From: Clostridiales bacterium UBA6114
GTDB taxonomy: Bacteria; Bacillota; Clostridia; Oscillospirales; Butyricicoccaceae
Assembly (NCBI GenBank): GCA_002423435.1
Contig: DIWE01000021.1
Span: 473-64,472 of the forward strand
Length of the DNA: 64,000 nt
Direction: 5' to 3'
A program made the position numbers and the translations under genes. Shown here in pieces: positions 8,605 to 15,919 of the stretch. Position 1 is the first letter of the stretch, and the number at the start of each line of letters is the position of its first letter. The notes below the pieces were generated by a model. The model searched no databases. It saw only the letters and a list, made by a program, of their open reading frames with translations, and had not been told where the DNA came from.

Positions 8605-8710
8605 CACCATCTCCTTTCTCCCTGACAATCAGCGCCAGCCCGATGAAGAAAATGGCATTCAACGCGACCAGCACGGTGTAAATGATCCAAATCGTATCAG
8701 TGATGCGCAT
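8597..8710 (-). CDS. Small single-helix oxidase subunit
   Basis: A 37-residue protein, MRITDTIWIIYTVLVALNAI and so on, with one transmembrane helix (about residues 8-29) and a charged tail (VREKGDGDG). AAGGAGG sits 8 bp before the ATG on the minus strand. Its stop overlaps the start of the subunit II gene by 8 bp, so the two are probably translationally coupled. Position and shape match the tiny accessory subunits (CcoQ-like or subunit IV-like) of haem-copper enzymes. It is first in the operon with subunits II and I. Confidence 0.7.
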   Translation of the reverse strand: MRITDTIWIIYTVLVALNAIFFIGLALIVREKGDGDG

Positions 8711-9094
8711 TAAAACCTCCTTTTTGAATGACCGGCTGTTGCCGGTAGATCTTATAACGCTGATAAGATGAAAATTGAGAGATATCGTTCTGCTTGTGCT
8801 CCTTTCGATAAAATGTCTGCATGAAGTGGACAAATATTACAAAAAAGGTAAAGTATTCATATTTTACAATTGTTTTGAAAAATGCAAGTTAAAAATTGAC
8901 GATAAATATTATTAGTAACTTTGACTAATTTGTATATAATTATTATTACATCGCAACATCAGGCAGTGCCCCTGCCTTCATCAGGAAGTTTTCACTGTAA
9001 ACAGCATAATTGTTTTTCATTCTGCCCCTTGCATTCCGCCGATATGCGATTGCGGTCTTATCCATAATCAACTGCTTTATTAGAGGTGAATGTG
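8711..9094. promoter_or_regulatory. Divergent promoter region with TTAGT-N7-ACTAA dyad
   Basis: AT-rich spacer of 384 bp between the oxidase operon (minus) and the PlsY-like operon (plus). At 8912-8928 there is an inverted repeat TTAGT-N7-ACTAA next to a TATAAT-like box (8935-8940), a plausible operator/promoter for the plus-strand operon. No gene is visible in the spacer, and assignment of exact promoters is uncertain. Confidence 0.35.
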
Positions 9095-9844
9095 ATGCAA
9101 ACAGAATTAGCCATCCTTTTCCTGGTTTTGGGGTATTTGATTGGCTCTATTTCCGTCTCACGGCTGGTGGCGCGCATAGCTGCGCCAAATGTCGACCTGA
9201 CAAAAGTTAAAATGATAGACCAGGGTAAGAACGAGGATTATTACCTCAGCAACGTCGGGGCTACCACAGCATCGGTGGCCTTAGGACCGAAGGTAGGCGG
9301 CATCATCGCCGTGCTGGATATTCTAAAAGGGCTGATCCCTACCCTGGTAGTCAGGCTTGTCTATCCCGGGCAACCTTATGTCCTATTCCTGGGGGGCGCC
9401 ATCGTGGGCGGGCACATCTGGTCCGTTTATCACCGTTTCAAAGGCGGCGGGGGTATTTCACCATCCTTGGGCGTCTTCCTGGCGATTGACCCGCTCGGCA
9501 CATTGGCGGCGAATGTGATTGCCATGTTCCTTGGCATGGTGGTTTTCCGCGAATACCTGTTAGCCATGACGCTGGGTACGTGGCTGATGATTCCCTGGTT
9601 GTGGATCAGCCAGGGTCATTGGGGCTACGGGCTGTTTGCCTTCCTGATCAACCTGATGTTGATTTTAGCCATGATCCCGGATGTCTCGCGCTATGTCAGG
9701 GCGCGGAAAATGGGTGTGGTGGATACAGCAAATGCAATGGAAAGCATTCCCATGGGCAGCATGATGAATAAAATGATGGCAAAGATGGGACTGGCTAAGA
9801 AGGATAAAGTTGAACCCGGCTCAACCGGAGATTCCCTGGAATGA
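9095..9844 (+). CDS. PlsY-like acyltransferase-fold membrane protein
   Basis: Polytopic membrane protein resembling PlsY, the acyl-phosphate:glycerol-3-phosphate acyltransferase of phospholipid synthesis. The family pattern is visible: an N-terminal helix ending GSIS-S-R, the glycine motif here SNVGATTAS (about residues 53-61), LDILKGLIP, and GGHIWSVYHRFKGGGGISPSLG (about 105-126), corresponding to the GH..P-F-FKGGKG motif. The conserved GNPGATN core is altered, and a 40-residue insertion precedes it, so it is a divergent paralogue. The ATG at 9095 is preferred: AGAGG lies 8 bp upstream, while the GTG at 9086 overlaps it. Its stop overlaps the next start by 4 bp. It may acylate something other than glycerol-3-phosphate. 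Confidence 0.7.
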   Translation: MQTELAILFLVLGYLIGSISVSRLVARIAAPNVDLTKVKMIDQGKNEDYYLSNVGATTASVALGPKVGGIIAVLDILKGLIPTLVVRLVYPGQPYVLFLGGAIVGGHIWSVYHRFKGGGGISPSLGVFLAIDPLGTLAANVIAMFLGMVVFREYLLAMTLGTWLMIPWLWISQGHWGYGLFAFLINLMLILAMIPDVSRYVRARKMGVVDTANAMESIPMGSMMNKMMAKMGLAKKDKVEPGSTGDSLE

Positions 9845-12171
9845 GCCCGCCAGCCATTGTCAACCTGCAGGACAAGACGCTGCCGCCATCAGTTGGCGGT
9901 AAGGCCGCCAACCTGCGCTTGTTGATGCAGCATGGCTTTGCGATACCTGCAACGCACGTCATCCCGTGGGATTTTCAGGCATATTTCCAGGAGAATGAAG
10001 CAGCAGCCAGACAGGCTCTGCAGGGCAGTCTGCACGCACTGGTTGACCCCCTCAAACGCTACGCGGTACGGTCGTCAGCTGACATAGAGGATAGTGCTCA
10101 GCATTCTTTTGCCGGGCAGTTTGTCACCGTACTGGATGTCTCTGGCGTGTCAGCGATTGTCGATGCTGCCTGTTCCATCTGGCAAGAGTGTGCCTCACCT
10201 TCAGTCGCTGCCTACCAGAACAACATCGCAGAAGCGGGCAAAACGGTCAACATGGCAGTAATCGTTCAGGAAATGGTCACGCCTGTGATCTCAGGTGTCA
10301 GCTTCAGCCGCAACCCAACCACCGGTACAGACGAGATTATCATCGAGGCAGTGCAGGGCAGCGGTTTCAAACTGGTGGATGCCGGTGAAACACCCCTGCG
10401 ATGGACGTACAAATGGGGTGAGTGGATTGCCCGGCCGGAGGACAGCCCCATCCCGGAAGAGGTGATCCGCGAGGTGGTAAGCGGTACAGCCCGCATAGCC
10501 AAGGCCACCAAAGCTCCGGTTGACCTGGAATGGGTCTATGATGGGCAGGCACTCAAGTGGGTGCAGCTGCGTGAGATCACAGCACTGCGGGATATGAATG
10601 TCTATTCAAACCGCATGTCAAAGGAGATGATGCCAGGACTTATCAAGCCGTTGATCTGGTCCATCAACACGTCCCTTGTCATTCCAGTGTGGATTGATCT
10701 GCTGAGTGAAATGGTTGGCGACAGCGGTTTACAAGTGACCGACCTGGCAAAGCAGTTTCATTACCAGGGTTATTTCAACGTCACTGCGTTGGGCCGGGTA
10801 TTCAACAAAGTCGGCCTGCCATCTGAAGGACTGGATATGATGATGGGTATGGTCCCCAAGGGCTCGGGGCGCCCTGCCATGCGCTTTAACCGCGGTATGA
10901 TGCGCCTTTTACCCCGTATGGTGAAGTTTCTTTACAACAAATGGAACTTTTTTCGTGTTTTTGAGCGTGATTTTCCCGGGTTGGAGCAGCGCATCAAAGC
11001 GGTTGACCTGGCTGGCATACCTGCGTTGCCTTATACACAGTTGATCGAGGGCATTGAGCAATTGATCCCGGAAGTGCGCCAGACCGCTTTCTATAATATC
11101 CATGTGCCGCTGCTGCTCTCCATGTACGGTGGACTGGTTGCACGGCAGCTGCGCAAGATGGGGGTCACGCCGGAGCGGTTTTCGCTGGCTTTCCAAGATG
11201 AAGGACTGGAGCGTTACCGACCCGATGCAAGACTAAACCGTTTAAATCAAAAATTCAAAGCTTTTAAGCCCACTGTGCAGTCAGAAATTCTCAAGAGCGG
11301 CTACACTGAAATTACCAGCCGCGGTGACCTGGGTGATTTTGGGCAGGAGCTGTCAACATTTATCCACGATTATGGGCACCTGAGCGACAACAATAACAAC
11401 TTCTCTTTCAAACCCTGGCGTGAGACGCCGGAGCTTGTGATGAAGATGGTGAGCGCTTATGTGCCAGATGTAGAAAAGGCATCACAGTTTATTTACCTCT
11501 CAGATCTGAAGAAAAAGCCCCTGTTCTTTAAGCTATTCTACCGGCGCGCCAGGCAATTCCGGCAGATACGCGAACAGGTGGCTGACCTGTACACCTATGC
11601 CTATGGTTTACTTCGACCGTATTTTATGGCAGTGGCGCAGCAATTTATGACCCATCTCCTGTTGGCTGAGGGTGATGATATTTTCTATCTTGATTGGGAT
11701 GACATAAAATCTGTGCAGGAGCCAGAGCATCACAACGGAGATTTCAAAGCGCTTGTGGCACAGAGAAAAGCTGAGCTGGAGCAGGCTGCCGGTGTGGAAC
11801 TGCCGCCTGTGATATACGGAGATCAGGCGCCGCCCATTCTGTCGGCGAACCTGACCCAACTGAAGGGCGTGGGTGTATCCCCGGGATATTACTCTGGCCC
11901 GGTGTGCAAGGTGAACGGTGTGGAAGATATTGACAAGGTGCAATCCGGTGATGTGCTGGTGGTGCCGTATTCAGAGGTTGGCTGGACGCCGTTATTTGCC
12001 AAAGCCGGTGCTGTGGTTTCGGCTTCCGGCGGCATTCTCTCGCACAGCGCCATCATTGCACGCGAATACCACATTCCGGCAGTGGTGTCAGTGCAGGGCG
12101 CCATGAAGCTGCAAGATAAACAGGTCGTCACAGTGGACGGCTATCAAGGCGGGGTGACATTACATGAATGA
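9841..12171 (+). CDS. PEP-synthase / rifampin-phosphotransferase-like protein
   Basis: Three-part dikinase-like protein of 776 residues. The N-terminal ATP-grasp domain (about 15-260) has GGKAANLRLL, AVRSSADIEDS-HSFAGQ and VQEMV. The middle (about 270-660) is a helical region without an obvious PEP-binding TIM barrel. The C-terminal swivelling phosphohistidine domain (about 680-776) carries GGILSHSAIIAREYHIPAV with His735 as phosphate carrier. This order (ATP-grasp, variable acceptor domain, His domain) is that of rifampin phosphotransferase and orphan PEP-synthase-like enzymes, not PEP synthase proper. It starts within the PlsY-like stop (ATGA) and overlaps the ABC ATPase start by 8 bp, so the three are tightly coupled. 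Likely role: ATP-dependent phosphorylation of an unknown, perhaps lipid-linked, acceptor. Confidence 0.72.
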   Translation: MSPPAIVNLQDKTLPPSVGGKAANLRLLMQHGFAIPATHVIPWDFQAYFQENEAAARQALQGSLHALVDPLKRYAVRSSADIEDSAQHSFAGQFVTVLDVSGVSAIVDAACSIWQECASPSVAAYQNNIAEAGKTVNMAVIVQEMVTPVISGVSFSRNPTTGTDEIIIEAVQGSGFKLVDAGETPLRWTYKWGEWIARPEDSPIPEEVIREVVSGTARIAKATKAPVDLEWVYDGQALKWVQLREITALRDMNVYSNRMSKEMMPGLIKPLIWSINTSLVIPVWIDLLSEMVGDSGLQVTDLAKQFHYQGYFNVTALGRVFNKVGLPSEGLDMMMGMVPKGSGRPAMRFNRGMMRLLPRMVKFLYNKWNFFRVFERDFPGLEQRIKAVDLAGIPALPYTQLIEGIEQLIPEVRQTAFYNIHVPLLLSMYGGLVARQLRKMGVTPERFSLAFQDEGLERYRPDARLNRLNQKFKAFKPTVQSEILKSGYTEITSRGDLGDFGQELSTFIHDYGHLSDNNNNFSFKPWRETPELVMKMVSAYVPDVEKASQFIYLSDLKKKPLFFKLFYRRARQFRQIREQVADLYTYAYGLLRPYFMAVAQQFMTHLLLAEGDDIFYLDWDDIKSVQEPEHHNGDFKALVAQRKAELEQAAGVELPPVIYGDQAPPILSANLTQLKGVGVSPGYYSGPVCKVNGVEDIDKVQSGDVLVVPYSEVGWTPLFAKAGAVVSASGGILSHSAIIAREYHIPAVVSVQGAMKLQDKQVVTVDGYQGGVTLHE

Positions 12172-12865
12172 GACTAAGGAAGTTGAACAATCCATTGTGC
12201 TGGATGCTGATGGGCTGAGCAAGCAGTATCAGACGGGCGAGATTGTTGTCAATGCGCTGAATGATGTCAGCTTCAGGGTAGCCAGTGGTGAATTTGTGGC
12301 CATCATGGGGCCTTCCGGCAGCGGCAAGTCAACCCTGCTGCACCTGATGGGCGGGCTGGATGATCCCAGCGGGGGCACCATTACCCTGGCAGGCAGTACT
12401 TTTTCCAACCAGAAAGACACTGTCTTAACCCTGGCCAGGCGGCATCACATCGGGTTTATTTTCCAGTTTTTCAATCTCATTCCTACCTTGAACGCTGAGG
12501 AGAATATCCTGCTGCCGGTGATCATCGATGGCAAGGACCCCCGCAAGTATCAAGACAGGCTGGACCAGCTGCTTGGCCTGGTGAACCTGACAAAGCGGCG
12601 CCAGCACAAACCCGATCAGCTATCGGGTGGAGAGCAGCAGCGCGTGGCGATCGCGCGGGCGCTGGTCAATACTCCTAGCCTGGTGCTGGCGGATGAACCC
12701 ACCGGCAATCTGGATTCCAGGACCAGCCAGGATGTGTTGGGGCTGCTGAAGGTCACAAGCCGGAAATTTGTTCAAACCATTGTGATGATTACCCATAACG
12801 AGGAGATTGCCCAGCTGGCCGACCGCATCGTCCGCATCGAGGACGGCTTGATCGTCGCTCGATAA
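12164..12865 (+). CDS. ABC transporter ATP-binding protein (MacB/LolD type)
   Basis: Cytoplasmic ATPase of an FtsX-type ABC system, 233 residues. Walker A GPSGSGKST (about 46-54), Q-loop FQFFNLIP (about 99-106), signature LSGGEQQR (about 150-157), Walker B LVLADEPTGNLDS (about 170-182) and H-loop MITHNEE (about 204-210) are intact. It overlaps the upstream gene by 8 bp and precedes an FtsX permease by 13 bp, so it belongs to an operon in both directions. The N-terminal two thirds resemble the upstream Chloroflexi-like context, while the last third (SRTSQDVLGLLKVTSRKF onward) reads like clostridial homologues. This makes it a candidate junction of two genomes, or simply a clostridial gene. Confidence 0.9.
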   Translation: MNETKEVEQSIVLDADGLSKQYQTGEIVVNALNDVSFRVASGEFVAIMGPSGSGKSTLLHLMGGLDDPSGGTITLAGSTFSNQKDTVLTLARRHHIGFIFQFFNLIPTLNAEENILLPVIIDGKDPRKYQDRLDQLLGLVNLTKRRQHKPDQLSGGEQQRVAIARALVNTPSLVLADEPTGNLDSRTSQDVLGLLKVTSRKFVQTIVMITHNEEIAQLADRIVRIEDGLIVAR

Positions 12866-12878
12866 GGAGGTGCACAGC

Positions 12879-15533
12879 ATGAATGTAGCCAATCAAAAAT
12901 GTATCCGCCGGCTGAGCGTCAAAAGCATGAAAGCGGCAAGAACAAGAAATGTTATCGCTATTCTTGCCATTGCCTTGACCGCCGTACTGTTTACATCCCT
13001 GTTCACGGTGGCGCTGTCAATTAATCATTCCTTTCAGCAGGCCAACTTCCGGCAAGCCGGAGGCTGGAGTCATGGAACGTTCAAGTATATGACCCGGGAG
13101 CAGTTTGACGAGATTAAAACCGATCCTTTCATCAAGCAGTATGGGGTGCGCCGCTTTGTCGGTATGCCGACCGGCGCGCCGTTTCTCAAATCCCATGTGG
13201 AAATTGGATATAGCGATGCGAACCAGGCGCACTGGATGTACTGTGCCCCTGTAGAAGGCCGGTTACCTGCCGAAGGTACCAATGAGGCCGCCGCCGATAC
13301 CCGGGTATTGGAGCTGCTGGGTGTCGAGCCGGTGTTGGGAAACGAGTTTACCATGACTTTTGATGTGGACGGCACAGAGGTAACGGAAACCTTTATTCTG
13401 AGCGGCTGGTGGGAATATGATGAGGCAGTCTTTGCCAACCACGTTCTCATTCCTCACAGCCGCGCACAGGCTATCTATGATCAGGTTGGCATCGGCAGCG
13501 GTATCGGCAATGACGGGATGACCGGTTCATGGAATATGGATGTCATGCTGGGCAGCTCGCTGCATATCGAACAGGATTTGAACAAAATTCTGGGAAATCA
13601 CGGTTACCAGACGGAAAGCCGTTCAGCAGAAAACTACATTTCAACGGGCATCAACTGGGGCTACACCGGCGCACAGCTTACCGACAGTATGGACCTAATC
13701 ACCGCAGTAGCCATCGCGGTCCTGCTGCTGGTCATTATTTTTACAGGTTATCTCATTATCTATAACGTATTTCAGATTTCCGTTTCAAACGATATTCGCT
13801 TCTACGGCCTGCTTAAGACCATCGGCACTACGGGGCGACAGCTGCGGCGCATCATCCGCCAGCAGGCGCTGCTGCTGTCCTTGATCGGCATTCCCTTTGG
13901 ACTCTTGATCGGCTATGGCATCGGTGTTAAGCTGACCCCTGTGATCTTGTCTCAGCTCAACGGTGTTGTACAGGACGCGGTGTCGGCAAGCCCGCTGATT
14001 TTCATTGGTTCCGCGCTCTTTGCCCTGTTCACGGTGGTGATCTCCTGCCGCAGACCGGGGCGTATGGCGGCAAGAGTATCCCCTGTGGAGGCTGTTCGCT
14101 ACACCGAGGGGGCGGCGAATCAGAAAACGATACGCAAAGCGCAGTCAGGCGCGTCGCTGCCCAGAATGGCATGGGCGAACCTGGGGCGCAACCGCAGCAA
14201 GACGGCAATAACCGTGACTTCACTGTCCCTGGCCGTGCTGCTTTTCAATATGACAGTCACCTTTACAAACGGCTTTGATATGGATAAATATTTATCCAGA
14301 ATGGCTGCGGATTTTATGGTAGCAGACGCGGGCTACTTTCAGACAGCGAATTTATGGAATAGCGGTCGTGCTCTGCCCGAAGATGTCATCGCCAGCCTGG
14401 AATCCCAACCCGGTGTGGAAGCGGGCGGGCGCGTATACGGCGAAAGCAGTCCGGTGGAGGAATTTGTCACCGAGGACTATTACCGTGAGGTAAACAGTAA
14501 GTGGAACGATAAAGAAACACTGGACCATATGATCTCCTTTATGGAAAAAAATGAAGAAGGCCTGCTTTCTGATCGGGCACAGCTTTACGGTATGGAGCAC
14601 TATGCCATCGACAAGCTTCGGGTAATCGAGGGAGATTTGTCCAAGCTCCATGAACCGGGTGGACGGTATGTCGCGGCCGTATACGGCGAGGACGACTACG
14701 GCAATCCTGAGATGGATTCCCATTGGGCAAAGCTTGGGGACACCGTAACCCTGCGCTATGTGACGGAGTATGAGTACTATGATCCTGAAACGGGTGAGAT
14801 CCTTGACCCTGATCACCTTCCTGACGACCAGCCTTACCGGTACCGAGCAAAAACTTATCAGGACATTGATTACGAAGTGGCGGCCCTGGTCACTGTGCCG
14901 CATTCCCTCAGCTATCGCTATTACGGCACCGATGAGTTCGTCATGAACGACCAGACGTTTATCCGTGATACGGGCACCAGTTCCGTCATGTATTACGCCT
15001 GCGATGTCAGCGACGAGGGTACTGCCGATATGGAAGCTTTCCTGTCTGATTTGACAAATGAGCAGATGCCGCAGTTCGACTATGAAAGCAAAGCGACTTA
15101 TGCTGCCGAGTTCGACTCTTTCCGCAATATGTTCCTGATGCTCGGAGGCGTGCTGAGTTTTATCATCGGACTTGTAGGTGTACTCAATTTTCTCAACGCG
15201 ATTCTGACGAGTATTCTGACACGCCGCCGTGAGCTTGCAATGCTCCAGTCCATCGGCATGACCGGCAGGCAGCTCAAAGCCATGCTGATTTGGGAGGGGC
15301 TGTATTACGCCCTGGGCGCTGTGGCAGTGTCGCTTTTGCTCAGCATTGCTGCCGGTCCGCTGCTGTCCAATGTGCTGGCCGGTATATTCTGGTTCTTTAC
15401 GTATCGTTTTACGGTTTTACCCATCCTCCTCGTTGCGCCGATCTTCACTGTACTCGGCATTTCCGTGCCGCTGGCGGTATACCGCGCTGTTTCCAGACAC
15501 TCCATTGTTGAGCGTCTGAGGGAAACAGAGTAG
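12879..15533 (+). CDS. FtsX-type ABC transporter permease
   Basis: Large permease of the MacB/FtsX/BceB superfamily (884 residues), partner of the ATPase just upstream. One helix near the N-terminus (about residues 24-46), a large extracytoplasmic domain, three helices (about 265-385), a second anchor (about 440-460), a second extracytoplasmic domain and three C-terminal helices (about 745-870). This is the two-copy FtsX arrangement typical of clostridial exporters that expel antimicrobial peptides or process envelope lipoproteins. The start at 12879 is chosen because AAGGAGG ends 8 bp upstream; the GTG at 12870 overlaps that site. It ends about 50 bp before a strong hairpin. The substrate is unknown. 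Confidence 0.87.
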   Translation: MNVANQKCIRRLSVKSMKAARTRNVIAILAIALTAVLFTSLFTVALSINHSFQQANFRQAGGWSHGTFKYMTREQFDEIKTDPFIKQYGVRRFVGMPTGAPFLKSHVEIGYSDANQAHWMYCAPVEGRLPAEGTNEAAADTRVLELLGVEPVLGNEFTMTFDVDGTEVTETFILSGWWEYDEAVFANHVLIPHSRAQAIYDQVGIGSGIGNDGMTGSWNMDVMLGSSLHIEQDLNKILGNHGYQTESRSAENYISTGINWGYTGAQLTDSMDLITAVAIAVLLLVIIFTGYLIIYNVFQISVSNDIRFYGLLKTIGTTGRQLRRIIRQQALLLSLIGIPFGLLIGYGIGVKLTPVILSQLNGVVQDAVSASPLIFIGSALFALFTVVISCRRPGRMAARVSPVEAVRYTEGAANQKTIRKAQSGASLPRMAWANLGRNRSKTAITVTSLSLAVLLFNMTVTFTNGFDMDKYLSRMAADFMVADAGYFQTANLWNSGRALPEDVIASLESQPGVEAGGRVYGESSPVEEFVTEDYYREVNSKWNDKETLDHMISFMEKNEEGLLSDRAQLYGMEHYAIDKLRVIEGDLSKLHEPGGRYVAAVYGEDDYGNPEMDSHWAKLGDTVTLRYVTEYEYYDPETGEILDPDHLPDDQPYRYRAKTYQDIDYEVAALVTVPHSLSYRYYGTDEFVMNDQTFIRDTGTSSVMYYACDVSDEGTADMEAFLSDLTNEQMPQFDYESKATYAAEFDSFRNMFLMLGGVLSFIIGLVGVLNFLNAILTSILTRRRELAMLQSIGMTGRQLKAMLIWEGLYYALGAVAVSLLLSIAAGPLLSNVLAGIFWFFTYRFTVLPILLVAPIFTVLGISVPLAVYRAVSRHSIVERLRETE

Positions 15534-15580
15534 TTTCATAAATCAAATCTATTGGTGAAGTTAATCATATGCTTATATAA

Positions 15581-15634
15581 AACAAGAGGGTGTCGCAAAA
15601 TGCATATCCATACATTTTGCGACACCCTCTTGTT
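15581..15634. repeat. Perfect 22-bp inverted repeat (terminator or IS-end remnant)
   Basis: Arms 15581-15602 and 15613-15634 are exact reverse complements around a 10-base loop, with core GGGTGTCGCAAAATG. It lies just after the FtsX permease stop and can terminate transcription. The core also resembles terminal repeats I recall from some IS1182-like elements, but no transposase is present. Confidence 0.6.
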
Positions 15635-15740
15635 CTCCGTATTCAGTTTGCCTTTTGGGCTTGTGACTTCCCGCCTTTGCATGCCGGTCCCTTTTTTATA
15701 TCTGAGAGTGCGCGCTTCATTTTGGCATAATCTGAGATTG

Positions 15741-15830
15741 CATCTAAAATAAAAAAGTGAAAAGCAAAACGGCACCCCGAAAAATATGGAAACGCCGCCG
15801 AAAATATATGGTAGTTGTTGATGCCCGAAA
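15741..15830 (+). pseudogene. Decayed 3' fragment of a SigI-type sigma factor
   Basis: In one reading the segment gives VKSKTAPRKIWKRRRKYMVV, clearly similar to SNTKVPRKILERHRKYIIAA near the C-terminus of the intact SigI encoded at 18233-18952. At DNA level 15771-15814 matches 18831-18874 with about 9 differences in 44 bases. The upstream frame carries a stop and no start, so this is a relic rather than a gene. It indicates an earlier sigI paralogue or a duplication of the sigI locus beside the S-layer gene. The rest of 15635-15919 holds no gene that I can see. Confidence 0.6.
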
Positions 15831-15919
15831 TCTGCTGCCGGCAGTTCTGCCGTATCGGCATTTTAACCTTTGGGCATGATAACATCCTTCTGAAATACTT
15901 AATTATGGAGGTAAAATGA

